A stretch of DNA of 52,829 nt from Paucimonas sp. (GTDB taxonomy: Bacteria > Pseudomonadota > Gammaproteobacteria > Burkholderiales > Burkholderiaceae_D), in assembly GCA_028292545.1 (NCBI GenBank), contig JAQGMC010000004.1, positions 1 through 52,829 on the forward strand, in the 5' to 3' direction. The translations under genes were made by a program, and so were the position numbers. Below are positions 35,945 through 45,033 of the stretch, in pieces. The notes under the pieces were generated by a model. That model searched no databases. It saw only the letters and a program-made list of their open reading frames with translations, and had not been told where the DNA came from. Position 1 is the first letter of the stretch. Each line of letters begins with the position of its first letter.

Positions 35945-37906
35945 TTAGAGGTCAGTCCGCTCCCGTACTTCGACAGGGTCCGCGGCCGGGCCGCCGTCAT
36001 ACAGCATGATGAAGCCCTTCATGCGCTGAACCTGGTCCTGGACAGTCGCGTATTCCGCCGCGCTCACCACGGTGACCCTGGCCTGACCCGGCACCCGCGG
36101 TTGCTTCATCCGTTGCAGCAAGGCGTCTCCCCCGGCCAACAACATGGCCTTGCGCAGCGTCTCGGCCTTGCCTGCCTGGGCCTCGATCCTTTTCACCAGC
36201 TTACGCCGCCGTGCGCCGTCGAAAGAGTCCGGGCTCTGGGTCTGCGCCCACTTCCGCAAGTGTTTCACCACCTCGTCTGGCGCCATGTTCATTGCACTGT
36301 CCGGGTACAGGCCGAGCCTTTTGCCCATGTCGAGCCCCTCGCAGATTTCCCGCCACGGCTTCAATCCCTCATGGATCCGTCGACCTTCCGCGGTATGACA
36401 CAGGTTGGCTGGCTCCAGCCCGCCGGTCACCTGTGGCAAGGCAAGCAGGCAGGATGCCGCCAGGTTCGTGGCATCCTTGTCCGACAGATCGAAATGGCGG
36501 TCCAGCAAGCGCCCGGTTTCGATCATGGCAGCTTCATTGGATCCGCTCAGTACATAGAGCACGTCCGTGTCGGACAGCATGGCGTTGTCCTGGGCCGTCT
36601 GCACCTGCACCACATGGAATTTTCCTTCCCCTATATCGGCAAGGAAGGCTTGCACGCTGCCGTCAGGGCCAGCCAGGGTGCGTGGCGGTTCGACCGTCCC
36701 GGGGTCAGCCGCCGCCGCGCCTTGCGGACCGAATTGGAACGAGCCCGACAAGCCGCTTGATGGAGAGCGCTCCACCAGCAAGACCACGTTATCGGGCTTG
36801 ACCAGATCCTTCACCCCGATCTTGGTCAGTTCGGGGGCGCTGATGACGCTCACGTGGCTGCCGCTCGACTTGGACAAGGTATCGAGCCTGCTTGCAAGTT
36901 CCTCGCTGCCGGTGGCGACCATGAGCACGCGGTCGAGCTGCATCGTCATGACCTGGTTGGACACGTCGCTCCTGAGCTTGCGCACAGCCGCTTCCCTCAG
37001 CGGATGGTTCTTGAAGCGCTCGATCCAGCCGTCCAGCATCTCGATGACTTCATGTGTGGCCATGTGCAATACATCCTGGTCCGGCGTCAGCAAGCCATGC
37101 TTGCGGCCTTCCTCATTCAGTTCAACCAGCGTGGCGTGCCAGTCGGCGGTCAGCTTGTGGAAACGGCTCGCGGTTTTGCTGTCACACAGGTTTTCCGCCT
37201 GGCCATTGTGCTCCGAATTGAAGTGCGACCAGCCTGCCAGGCACGACGCGGCATAGTGAGGATTGGCGCCGGTATGGGGTCCATAGAATCGGCCCAGGAG
37301 ACGCCTGGCTTCGTCCATGCCAGTCTCATAGACATCGCTGCGAACAATAATGAGGTGGATGCCGCCCAGCCTCGCGCGGCCGGTGCTGCCGCTCAGGTTG
37401 TCGCTCAAATGCACCTGGAAGATATACGGATCGACGTCGCGCAGGAAAGACTTCACCAACGCGCCCGAGGCTAGCCCGGGGACGGCTTTTGGCTTGGTTG
37501 CGGAGGCGCCAGCTGCTTTGTCGCAATTCGGCTGACCGGCCGGGCACGAGTCTGCCGGCCCCTCGGCTGGCGCCGGCATGGCCGCAGTCAAGCGCGGGCT
37601 GAAGTAGCTGGCAAATTTTTGGAGGATGCCTGGCGCCGGCTCTATGGGCTTCGGTTTGGCCCTGATTTCTGGTTCGGGATACGGGTCGGGAATCTCACCC
37701 CCTGCTTGCATGCCGCGGAGGATGCCTGCCAGTTCGGCGCGGGTCAGCCGCTCACCACCGTCCACTTGCTGAGAAACGCGCGGCTTGCTGTTACCGGATT
37801 GGCTGGCTGTAGCGGGCTCTTGCCACGCATGTTCGCGGGCTGGGCCCGGATTCCAGGATGGAGGGGCGCTGGCCGGGCCAGGCCCTACGGGACACGTGTT
37901 GTTCAT
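35945..37906 (-). CDS. Unknown two-repeat protein, candidate secreted effector
   Basis: 653 residues from the ATG at 37906, which has a strong AAGGAGAG. No known family recognised. Residues 1-145 are Pro/Ala/Ser-rich and probably disordered. Two homologous units follow, about 153-380 and 419-638: each opens with SFLRDVDPYIFQV or AFLADIGEGKFHV, contains a RLL-R block, an AASCL block, an N-L-C block and a long helical stretch with E-V-x(3)-L-x(2)-W (HEVIEMLDGW; DEVVKHLRKW), and closes with a strand (HVSVISAPEL; RVTVVSAAEY). A related plan is seen in the 572-residue protein at 27907-29625. No membrane segment or Sec signal. Secretion is inferred only from the N-terminal composition. Confidence 0.62.
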   Translation of the reverse strand: MNNTCPVGPGPASAPPSWNPGPAREHAWQEPATASQSGNSKPRVSQQVDGGERLTRAELAGILRGMQAGGEIPDPYPEPEIRAKPKPIEPAPGILQKFASYFSPRLTAAMPAPAEGPADSCPAGQPNCDKAAGASATKPKAVPGLASGALVKSFLRDVDPYIFQVHLSDNLSGSTGRARLGGIHLIIVRSDVYETGMDEARRLLGRFYGPHTGANPHYAASCLAGWSHFNSEHNGQAENLCDSKTASRFHKLTADWHATLVELNEEGRKHGLLTPDQDVLHMATHEVIEMLDGWIERFKNHPLREAAVRKLRSDVSNQVMTMQLDRVLMVATGSEELASRLDTLSKSSGSHVSVISAPELTKIGVKDLVKPDNVVLLVERSPSSGLSGSFQFGPQGAAAADPGTVEPPRTLAGPDGSVQAFLADIGEGKFHVVQVQTAQDNAMLSDTDVLYVLSGSNEAAMIETGRLLDRHFDLSDKDATNLAASCLLALPQVTGGLEPANLCHTAEGRRIHEGLKPWREICEGLDMGKRLGLYPDSAMNMAPDEVVKHLRKWAQTQSPDSFDGARRRKLVKRIEAQAGKAETLRKAMLLAGGDALLQRMKQPRVPGQARVTVVSAAEYATVQDQVQRMKGFIMLYDGGPAADPVEVRERTDL

Positions 37907-37969
37907 GAGCTCTCCTTGATGGAAAGCCCTTGTGTGCGCGGTGCTGGACCAGCATTCGACTTTATTAGC

Positions 37970-37987
37970 GCCCGGCGACGGCCGGGC
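37970..37987 (-). terminator. Hairpin downstream of the liv operon, possible terminator
   Basis: A perfect seven-base-pair stem GCCCGGC/GCCGGGC with a four-base loop lies 46 bp after the livF stop. It lacks a real T run (GCTAATAAAG follows on the minus strand), so it is a weak or Rho-assisted terminator at best. Confidence 0.4.
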
Positions 37988-38032
37988 TCTACAAGATTCG
38001 TCTACCGACCGTTTGCTTTGCGCAGAATGCAC

Positions 38033-38734
38033 TCAGACTTCCAGCCACTCCTTGCGTATGCCGGCATTGGCCTTCAGTTCGGCTGGCGTGCCTTCAAACA
38101 CGATGGCGCCGTGGCCCATCACGTAGACGCGCTGCGAAATCTCCAGCGCAATTGCCAGCTTCTGTTCTACCAGCAGTACCGAAATGCCGCGGTTCTTCAG
38201 TTCCTGCAAGTATTGTCCGACCAGCTCGACGATTTTCGGCGCCAAGCCTTCGGTCGGCTCATCGATCATGATCAAGTCGGGGTCGCCCATCAGCGTGCGG
38301 CACAGCGTCAGCATCTGTTGCTCGCCCCCGGACAGCACGCCTGCCTGGGTATGCTGGCGCTCTTTCAAACGCGGGAACATGTTGTACATGTCGCCTAGCG
38401 ACCAGCGCGATTGCTTGCCCTTTTTCTCGCCCAGCACCAGGTTCTGCTCCACAGTCAGGGTCGGGAAGATATCGCGGTTTTCCGGCACATAGCCCAGGCC
38501 CTGGTGCGCCACCTGGAAAGCTTTCAGGCCTATCATCTCGCGGCCGCGAAAGCGGATCGAACCGGTGCTGTCGACCATGCCCATCACTGCTTTCACGGTC
38601 GTGGAGCGGCCCACGCCATTGCGGCCGAGCAGGCTGACGATCTCGCCTTCATTCACATGCAGGTCGACGCCGTGCAGCACATGGCTCTTGCCGTAATAAG
38701 CATGCAAGTCCTTCAGTTCCAGCATTGCGCTCAT
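38033..38734 (-). CDS. livF: Branched-chain amino acid-type ABC transporter ATPase LivF
   Basis: 233 residues, normal LivF length. Second ATPase of a Liv-type importer, on the cytoplasmic side of the LivHM channel. Signature LSGGEQQML, Walker B DLIMIDEPTEGLAP and the switch region are canonical. The Walker A motif reads GRNGVGRSTT: the invariant Lys is replaced by Arg. Related beta-proteobacterial LivF proteins may share this, so it need not mean loss of function, but ATP hydrolysis at this site could be altered. The start overlaps the livG stop by four bases (ATGA). Confidence 0.93.
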   Translation of the reverse strand: MSAMLELKDLHAYYGKSHVLHGVDLHVNEGEIVSLLGRNGVGRSTTVKAVMGMVDSTGSIRFRGREMIGLKAFQVAHQGLGYVPENRDIFPTLTVEQNLVLGEKKGKQSRWSLGDMYNMFPRLKERQHTQAGVLSGGEQQMLTLCRTLMGDPDLIMIDEPTEGLAPKIVELVGQYLQELKNRGISVLLVEQKLAIALEISQRVYVMGHGAIVFEGTPAELKANAGIRKEWLEV

Positions 38735-39498
38735 GTCGTGCTCTCCGCCGGCGCATGGCCCCCAAGGTAAGCTTCCTGCACCCGGGCATTGGCGCGGATG
38801 TTGGCCGGCGTGTCGCAGGCGATCACTTCGCCATACACGACCACGGCAATCTTGTCGGCCAAGCCGAACACCACGCTCATGTCATGCTCCACCATCAGCA
38901 AGGTCTTGCCCACCGTGACGCGGCGTATCAGTTCGACCGCATGGTCGGATTCGGACCGGCTCATGCCGGCGGTTGGTTCATCCAGCAGGATCACGCCGGC
39001 GCCGCCGGCAATCGTGATGCCGATTTCCAGTGCGCGCTGTTCGGCATAGGTGAGCAAGCCGGCAGCCGTGTCGCGCCGCCGTTTCAAGCCAATCTGCTCC
39101 AGCACATCTTCAGCCCGCTCACGGGCGTCGCGCAAGCCATTCAGGCGGTGCCAGAATGAATATTTGTAACCGAGCGACCACAGCACGGCGCAGCGCAGGT
39201 TTTCAAACACCGACAGCCGATGGAAGATGTTGGTGATCTGGAAGCTGCGCGACAAGCCCATGCGGTTGATTTCGAAAGGCCGCAAGCCGCGTATGCTCTT
39301 GCCATTGACCAGGATCTCGCCGCTGCTGATCGGGAAGCGGCCCGACACAAGATTGAACAGCGTCGACTTGCCCGCGCCATTGGGACCGATGATGGCGTAG
39401 CGCGCGCCGGCCGGCACTTCCAGCGAGGCGCCGCGGATGATTTCGGACTTGCCGAAACTCTTGCGCACGTCGCGCAATTCAACTGCATAGCCGCTCAT
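38731..39498 (-). CDS. livG: Branched-chain amino acid-type ABC transporter ATPase LivG
   Basis: 255 residues. Walker A is intact (GPNGAGKSTLFN), the Q-loop region reads LSRSFQITNIF, the signature is LTYAEQRALEIGI (a common LivG variant of LSYGEQR), and Walker B is GVILLDEPTAGMS followed by the switch His in MVEHDMSVVF. It pairs with LivF to energise the permease. The gene overlaps livF downstream and livM upstream by four bases each, so expression is translationally coupled. Confidence 0.94.
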   Translation of the reverse strand: MSGYAVELRDVRKSFGKSEIIRGASLEVPAGARYAIIGPNGAGKSTLFNLVSGRFPISSGEILVNGKSIRGLRPFEINRMGLSRSFQITNIFHRLSVFENLRCAVLWSLGYKYSFWHRLNGLRDARERAEDVLEQIGLKRRRDTAAGLLTYAEQRALEIGITIAGGAGVILLDEPTAGMSRSESDHAVELIRRVTVGKTLLMVEHDMSVVFGLADKIAVVVYGEVIACDTPANIRANARVQEAYLGGHAPAESTT

Positions 39499-40790
39499 GC
39501 CTCGCCCCTTGCGATGCGGGTTTCGATATCGGCGCTGACGTCGCCCCAGCGCTGCCGGAAGCGGCGGGCCGCCAGCAGCAACAAGCCGCCGCCGACGGCA
39601 ATCACAACCAGCGCGGCAATCCAGGGACCGGGCCGGGCGGTATCGGCCGCCATGCCGAACAGGTTCATCTGCGTGCCGTTGGCCGACTCCAGCGTATGGT
39701 GGTAGAGCAATTCAATGAATGCCGCCAGGCCAGCGAAAGCGAACAATCCGGCCGCGCAAGTCGCCGCCAGGCTGGCGCGGATGCGGTGGTAATAACCGTA
39801 TTTCGCCACCCGCAGGTTGAGCATCAGGATGCCGGCCACGCCAAAGGGCGCATACATGACGATCAGGATGAAGAACACACCCAGGTAGAGTTGCCAGGCC
39901 TTGGTGAATTCCGACAGCAGCACCGTCATGAATACGCCGATGACGGCGCCGATGATGGGACCGAAAAAGAAACCGACGCCGCCGATGAAGGAAAACACCA
40001 GCACCCCGCCGGAACGCAGGGCGCTGACGTTTTCGGCGGTGACGATTTCGAAATTGATCGCCGTCAGGCTGCCGGCGATGCCAGCGAAAAACGCAGACAG
40101 GATCAGCGTCAGGTAGCGCACATATTGGGTGTTGTAGCCGATGAATTCAGCCCGTTCCGGATTGTCGCGCACGGCATTGATCAGGCGCCCGAGCGGCGTC
40201 TGCGTGAATGCAAACATGGCGATGGTAGTGACGAACAGCCAGGCGGCAATCAGGTAATAGACTTGTATCTGCGGCCCGAAAGTAATGCCCATCACCGGCG
40301 CGCCCATGACCCGGTTGGTGTTGATGCCACCCTCGCCGCCGAAAAAGCCGGGGAACATCAACGAGCAGGCAAACACCAGTTCGACGATGCCCAGCGTGAT
40401 CATCGCAAACGTCGTGCCGGCCTTCTTGGTGGTCACGTAGCCAAAGATAATGCCGAAGAACATGCCGGCGATACCGCCGACGATCGGCACCAGGCTGACC
40501 GGCAGCCAGATCTTGCCGCCGCTGGCCAGGTTCATTGCATGGATGGCGAAATAGGCGCCCAGGCCAGAATAGACGGCATGGCCGAAGGACAGCATGCCGC
40601 CCTGCCCGAGCAGCATGTTGTAGGACAGCGCAAAAATCATGAAGGTCGCCATCTGCGACAGGATGGACAGTGACGAACCCTTGTTGAAGATCAGCGGCGC
40701 CGCCAGCAGCAGCAACGCAAAGAAGCTCCAGATGATCCAGCGGCCGAGGTTGATCGGGGCGAAACGCACAGTGCTGTTGGTGGCGTTCAT
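39495..40790 (-). CDS. livM: Branched-chain amino acid-type ABC transporter permease LivM
   Basis: 431 residues with about ten hydrophobic segments between 18 and 340. The family motif is seen in MLLGQGGMLSFGHAVYSGLG, and the coupling-helix region in TPLGRLINAVRDNPERAEFIG. The C-terminal 100 residues add a further hydrophobic hairpin (about 335-360) and another at 390-410, making it longer than the usual 320-360 residues. With LivH it forms the transmembrane channel for a branched-chain amino acid or related carboxylate. It lies four bases after the livH stop. Confidence 0.92.
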   Translation of the reverse strand: MNATNSTVRFAPINLGRWIIWSFFALLLLAAPLIFNKGSSLSILSQMATFMIFALSYNMLLGQGGMLSFGHAVYSGLGAYFAIHAMNLASGGKIWLPVSLVPIVGGIAGMFFGIIFGYVTTKKAGTTFAMITLGIVELVFACSLMFPGFFGGEGGINTNRVMGAPVMGITFGPQIQVYYLIAAWLFVTTIAMFAFTQTPLGRLINAVRDNPERAEFIGYNTQYVRYLTLILSAFFAGIAGSLTAINFEIVTAENVSALRSGGVLVFSFIGGVGFFFGPIIGAVIGVFMTVLLSEFTKAWQLYLGVFFILIVMYAPFGVAGILMLNLRVAKYGYYHRIRASLAATCAAGLFAFAGLAAFIELLYHHTLESANGTQMNLFGMAADTARPGPWIAALVVIAVGGGLLLLAARRFRQRWGDVSADIETRIARGEA

Positions 40791-40794
40791 GTGC

Positions 40795-41742
40795 TTAACC
40801 TTCCCGCGTGCCCATCAAGCCCTTGGGCCTGAAGATCAGTATCAGTACCAGGAACAGGTAAGGCAGGATCGGCGCCGTCTGCGCGATCGTCAGCTTGAGC
40901 AGGCTGTAGACCGGCGTTTCCGGCGTGACCAGCAAGCCGACTTTGGCCAGCACGTCTGCAATCGAATAATCGAGCGCGACCGCGAACGTCTGGATCACGC
41001 CGATCAAGAGCGATGCCAGCAGCGCACCCGCAAGCGATCCCATGCCGCCCACCACGACCACCACGAAAATGATGCTGCCCACCGTCGCGGCCATGCCGGG
41101 TTCGGTCACGAAGGCATTGCCGCCGATGACGCCAGCCAGCCCGGCCAGCGCGCAACCGCCGCCAAACACCAGCATGAAGACGCGCGGCACATTGTGGCCA
41201 AGCGCCTCCACCGTGTCTGGATGGGTCAAGGCAGCCTGTATCACCAGGCCAATCCGGGTGCGGGTCAGCATCAGGTAGATCGACGCCAGCATCAGCAGCG
41301 CAATGAACATCATGAAGCCGCGGTAGATCGGGAAAGTGGTGGTGTAGAGCGTAAACAGTGGACCGTCGAGTTCCTTGGGGATGGGATAGGGCACGGCGGC
41401 CCGGCCCCAGATCAGCTGTATCACTTCCAGCACCACATACGACAGGCCGAAGGTGAACAGCAATTCCGGAATATGGCCGTACTTGTGCACGGTGCGCAAG
41501 CCGTAACGTTCGACCAGTGCACCCAGCACGCCCACGGCAAGCGGCGCCAGCACCAGCGCGGCCCAGTAATTCATCGAACTGCTGATGGCATAGGCGAAAT
41601 AAGCGCCCACCATGTAGAAGCTGGCATGTGCGAAATTCAGCACGCCCATCATGCTGAAGATCAGCGTGAGCCCGGACGAGAGCATGAACAGCAGCAAGCC
41701 GTAGCTCATGCCGTTAAGCAGGGTGATCAGAGTGAATTCCAC
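40795..41742 (-). CDS. livH: Branched-chain amino acid-type ABC transporter permease LivH
   Basis: 315 residues, mostly hydrophobic, with the LivH motifs LIFSMMGVLNFAHASFYMVG near the N-terminus and RTRIGLVIQAALTHPDTVEA in the cytoplasmic coupling loop; the C-terminus ends LILIFRPKGLMGTREG, typical for the family. It is the partner of LivM. A terminator-like hairpin between the binding-protein gene and livH (41889-41926) would lower livHMGF transcription relative to the binding protein. Confidence 0.94.
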   Translation of the reverse strand: MEFTLITLLNGMSYGLLLFMLSSGLTLIFSMMGVLNFAHASFYMVGAYFAYAISSSMNYWAALVLAPLAVGVLGALVERYGLRTVHKYGHIPELLFTFGLSYVVLEVIQLIWGRAAVPYPIPKELDGPLFTLYTTTFPIYRGFMMFIALLMLASIYLMLTRTRIGLVIQAALTHPDTVEALGHNVPRVFMLVFGGGCALAGLAGVIGGNAFVTEPGMAATVGSIIFVVVVVGGMGSLAGALLASLLIGVIQTFAVALDYSIADVLAKVGLLVTPETPVYSLLKLTIAQTAPILPYLFLVLILIFRPKGLMGTREG

Positions 41743-41888
41743 CAGCGCGTCCTTCAGGAATGAAACGGTAACGAATCAGCGAGCGCCGCGCCAGCTCGCG
41801 CCGTGCCGGCACTGGATGCGAACGAGCGGGAGCATTTTTGCGCGCAATGCACGAGCAAATCAAGCGCAATACAAGCGCAATTCAAGCG

Positions 41889-41926
41889 AAAAAAGCGCGG
41901 CTGCGGGGCAGCGCCCCGGGCCGCGC
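41889..41926 (-). terminator. Terminator/attenuator between the binding-protein gene and livH
   Basis: On the minus strand a long GC-rich hairpin (outer arms GCGCGGC/GCCGCGC, inner arms CGGGGC/GCCCCG) is followed by six T. It lies nine bases after the binding-protein stop and 147 bp before livH. Partial read-through would give excess binding protein, common for ABC importers. Confidence 0.82.
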
Positions 41927-41934
41927 TGTTCCGG

Positions 41935-43188
41935 TTACGACTTGGCCGGCCGTTTCATCTGGCACGACGTGGGCTGGGTGGCGATATAGGCGGGCACCTT
42001 GATGTCGGTCTTCCAGCCGTAGCCAGTATTTTCCTGATCGAAGCGCACATCCTTGTTGTTGGTCTTGACCCAGGTCGCGACATACAGCGGCTGCTGCATC
42101 TGGTGGTCGCTGGCGCGCATTTCGATGTCGCCGTTGAGCGACTTCGCCTTCATGCCTTCCATTGCCAGCGCCACCTTCACCGGATCGGTCGAGTTGGCTT
42201 GCTTGATCGCCTGGCTGAACAGGGTGACCACGGCATGCGTCTGCATCACATAGAAGTCGTCGTTGTACTTCTTCTTGAAGCCTTCGACGATATCGCGGCC
42301 GACGTAGCCTTCGTTATTCACGTTCCACAGGCCCACATACTTCACGCGGTCGGCGCCGGCAGCGCCCATTGCAGTGGGCACGCCCGAGGTCGAGCCGTAG
42401 TAGGTGTAAAAGCTCGACTTCAGGTCGGCATCCTTGGCGGCCTTGACCAGCAGCGCCAGGTCGGCGCCCCAGTTGCCGGTGATGACGGCGTCAGCGCCGG
42501 CCGCCTTGATCTTGGCGACATACGGTGCGAAATCCTTCACCTGGGCGATCGGATGCAAATCGTCGCCGACGATCTGGATGTCAGGCCGCTTGCGCTTGAG
42601 CATTTCCTTGGCCGCACGCGTGACCTGGTGGCCGTGTGAATAATTCTGGCCAATGATGTAGACCTTCTTGATGTTCTTGTCCTTGGCCAGTTCGCCAGTC
42701 AGGGCTTCCATCTTCATGTCTGAATTGGCGTCGAAGCGGAAATGCCAGAAGCTGCACTTGCTGTTGGTCAGGTCGGGATCGATTGCCGAGTGGTTGAAGA
42801 ACACCACTTCCTTGCCGGGGTTGCGTTCATTGTGCTTGTTGATTGCATCCACCAGTGCCAGCGCCACGGCCGAGCTATTGCCCTGGGCGATGTAGCGGAA
42901 ACCCTGGTCGATTGCAGCTTTCAACTGGGTCAGCGATTCCTGCGGGCTGCCCTTGTTGTCGAAAGCGACGAATTCAATCGTATGGTTGCCGGCAGCCTTT
43001 TGTTTGTTGGCCGCTTCGGACAGCATTTTGTAAGAGTTGAACTGGTTTTGCCCGATCGGCGCAAAAGCGCCGGACATGGTTTCAATCAGCGCGACCTTGA
43101 CGTTTTCGGCGAACGCGGCGGGTGCGGCGCACAGGAAGGCAGCGGACAGGGCCAGGGCCAGGGGACGAATCGCAGGTTTGGATTGCAT
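41935..43188 (-). CDS. Periplasmic substrate-binding protein of the Liv-type transporter
   Basis: 417 residues with a clear Sec signal peptide (PLALALSAAFLCAAPAAFA, cleavage after Ala about 27; no lipobox). The mature part is a periplasmic binding protein type I fold: ENVKVALIETMSGAFAPIGQ, then ADAVITGNWGADLALLVKAA, then a C-terminal lobe ending in several Cys/Lys residues. It belongs to the LivK-like family, but the bound ligand cannot be told; the acyl-CoA ligase next door makes a carboxylic acid a real alternative to branched-chain amino acids. It is the second gene of the operon headed by the ligase. Confidence 0.88.
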   Translation of the reverse strand: MQSKPAIRPLALALSAAFLCAAPAAFAENVKVALIETMSGAFAPIGQNQFNSYKMLSEAANKQKAAGNHTIEFVAFDNKGSPQESLTQLKAAIDQGFRYIAQGNSSAVALALVDAINKHNERNPGKEVVFFNHSAIDPDLTNSKCSFWHFRFDANSDMKMEALTGELAKDKNIKKVYIIGQNYSHGHQVTRAAKEMLKRKRPDIQIVGDDLHPIAQVKDFAPYVAKIKAAGADAVITGNWGADLALLVKAAKDADLKSSFYTYYGSTSGVPTAMGAAGADRVKYVGLWNVNNEGYVGRDIVEGFKKKYNDDFYVMQTHAVVTLFSQAIKQANSTDPVKVALAMEGMKAKSLNGDIEMRASDHQMQQPLYVATWVKTNNKDVRFDQENTGYGWKTDIKVPAYIATQPTSCQMKRPAKS

Positions 43189-43314
43189 GATGTCTCTTCT
43201 ATTGTTTGTGGTGGAATGATGTGTGCCGCCTGGCCCGCCGTGTGTCGGGCACGAGCGCTTGGCCAGCCTGCACTTTCCTGTTTCCGCCCGGGGCGTGGCG
43301 GCAGTGTCTCCCCC

Positions 43315-44964
43315 TCACGCAGTGGGCAGCTTGTAGTCCCTGAAGGTCTCCCTGATCCGGTTTTTCAATACCTTGCCGGTGGCGCCGATAGGCAGCGCAT
43401 CGACAAAAGCCACGTCGTCGGGAAGCCACCATTTGGCAATCTTCCCTTCATAAAACGCCAGCAACTCTTCGCGGCTGACTTCGGCGCCGGGGCGCTTGAC
43501 CACAACCAGCAAGGGCCGCTCATCCCACTTGGGATGGGCGATGCCAATGCAGGCTGCCTGCAATACGGCGGGATGCGCCATCGCGATATTTTCAAGGTCG
43601 ATGGTGCCAATCCATTCACCACCGGACTTGACCACATCCTTGCTGCGGTCGGTGATCTGCATATAGCCATCGGCATCGATGGTCGCCACGTCGCCGGTCG
43701 GGAACCAGCCATCCTGCAGCGGGTCGCCGCCCTCGCCCTTGAAATACTGGCTGATCACCCACGGCCCCTTCACCAGCAGGTTGCCATAGGTTTTGCCGTC
43801 CCAGGGCAATTCGGTGCCAGCGTCGTCGACGATCTTCATGTCTACGCCATAAATGACATGGCCCTGCTTTTGCAGCACGGCTTCCTGCTGCTCGCGGCCG
43901 AGCTTGAGGTGGCGCGCAGCCAGCGTGGAGGCCGTGCCCAACGGCGACATTTCAGTCATGCCCCAGGCATGGACCACGTCGATGCCGTACTGATCGCGGA
44001 AGGCGCGCATCATCGCCGGCGGACAAGCCGAGCCGCCGATCACGGTGCGGCGGAAGCTGGAGAATTTCAGCTTGTTCTCGCCCACGTAATTCAGCAGGTT
44101 CAGCCAGACGGTCGGCACGCCAGCCGAGAACGTCACTTGCTCCTGTTCGAACAGTTCATACAGCGATTTGCCATCCAGTCCCGGTCCCGGGAACACCATG
44201 CGTGCGCCAGTCAAGGGTACGGAATAAGGCAGGCCCCAGGCGTTGACGTGGAACATGGGAACCACCGGAAGAACCGTATCGCGTGCCGACACATTCAGTG
44301 CGTCGGGCATGGTCGACGCATAGGAATGCAAGAGCGTCGAACGGTGTGAATAGAGTGCGCCTTTCGGATTGCCCGTCGTGCCCGAGGTGTAGCACAGGCT
44401 GGAGGCGGAATTCTCATCGAACACCGGCCATTCGTATTCAGCCGATTGCTGCGCCAGCAAATCCTCGTAGCACATCAGGTTCGGTATCTTGCTGTCGGCC
44501 GGCATGCGGTCGCGGTCGCACATGGCGATATAGCCGCGGATGGTCTTGCAGTGCGGCGCGAATGCCTGCACCAGCGGCAGGAAAGTCAGGTCAAACAGCA
44601 GGTAACTGTCTTCTGCATGATTGGCGATATACGCCACCTGTTCCGGATGCAGGCGCGGATTGATGGTGTGCAGCACGGCGCCCGAGCCGGAAACGGCGTA
44701 ATACGCTTCCATGTGCCGGTAACCATTCCAGGCGATGGTGGCAACCCGGTCACCCATTTTGACGCCCAGTGCAGCCAGCGCATTGGCCAGTTTGCAGGCG
44801 CGGGCGTGGCAGTCGCGATAGGTGTAGCGGTGGATGTCGCCTTCAACCCGGCGTGAGACGATTTCCGTATTGCCGAAATACCGGTCCGCATGAAGCAGGA
44901 TGCTGGAGATGAGCAAAGGCTGGCTCATCATTTGTCCCATTAACGGACTCTGCTTGTACGCCAT
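43315..44964 (-). CDS. Acyl-CoA ligase (AMP-forming, fatty-acid/medium-chain type)
   Basis: 549 residues. It activates a carboxylic acid to its acyl-CoA through an acyl-adenylate. AMP-binding P-loop SLCYTSGTTGNPKGALYSHR; substrate and adenine motifs VVHAWGMTEMSPLGT and DGWFPTGDVATIDADGYMQI; the hinge TDRSKDVVKSGGEW; catalytic Lys near the C-terminus in PIGATGKVLKNR. The sequence resembles medium/long-chain or 3-(methylthio)propionyl-CoA ligases. First gene of a probable operon with the Liv-type transporter (126-bp gap to the binding protein), which suggests that the imported compound is the acid to be activated. A palindromic operator-like site lies 70 bp upstream. Confidence 0.9.
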   Translation of the reverse strand: MAYKQSPLMGQMMSQPLLISSILLHADRYFGNTEIVSRRVEGDIHRYTYRDCHARACKLANALAALGVKMGDRVATIAWNGYRHMEAYYAVSGSGAVLHTINPRLHPEQVAYIANHAEDSYLLFDLTFLPLVQAFAPHCKTIRGYIAMCDRDRMPADSKIPNLMCYEDLLAQQSAEYEWPVFDENSASSLCYTSGTTGNPKGALYSHRSTLLHSYASTMPDALNVSARDTVLPVVPMFHVNAWGLPYSVPLTGARMVFPGPGLDGKSLYELFEQEQVTFSAGVPTVWLNLLNYVGENKLKFSSFRRTVIGGSACPPAMMRAFRDQYGIDVVHAWGMTEMSPLGTASTLAARHLKLGREQQEAVLQKQGHVIYGVDMKIVDDAGTELPWDGKTYGNLLVKGPWVISQYFKGEGGDPLQDGWFPTGDVATIDADGYMQITDRSKDVVKSGGEWIGTIDLENIAMAHPAVLQAACIGIAHPKWDERPLLVVVKRPGAEVSREELLAFYEGKIAKWWLPDDVAFVDALPIGATGKVLKNRIRETFRDYKLPTA

Positions 44965-45033
44965 CTTGTCTCCTGTTCTTATCTGCCATCCATTTTCGAA
45001 TCAATGTTCGAATGTCAGCAATGTGGAGGCGAT

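Noticed and set aside
31860..37970. A shared CTAATAAA sequence before the two repeat-protein genes (near 29690 and 37961)
   Set aside because: The motif is short and AT-rich and lies next to hairpins; the third candidate effector gene lacks it, so it is probably chance.
41860..41890. Short A-G-C-G-C-A-A-T repeats before the liv attenuator
   Set aside because: Two or three imperfect units of about 12 bases, too few and too degenerate to call a functional repeat.
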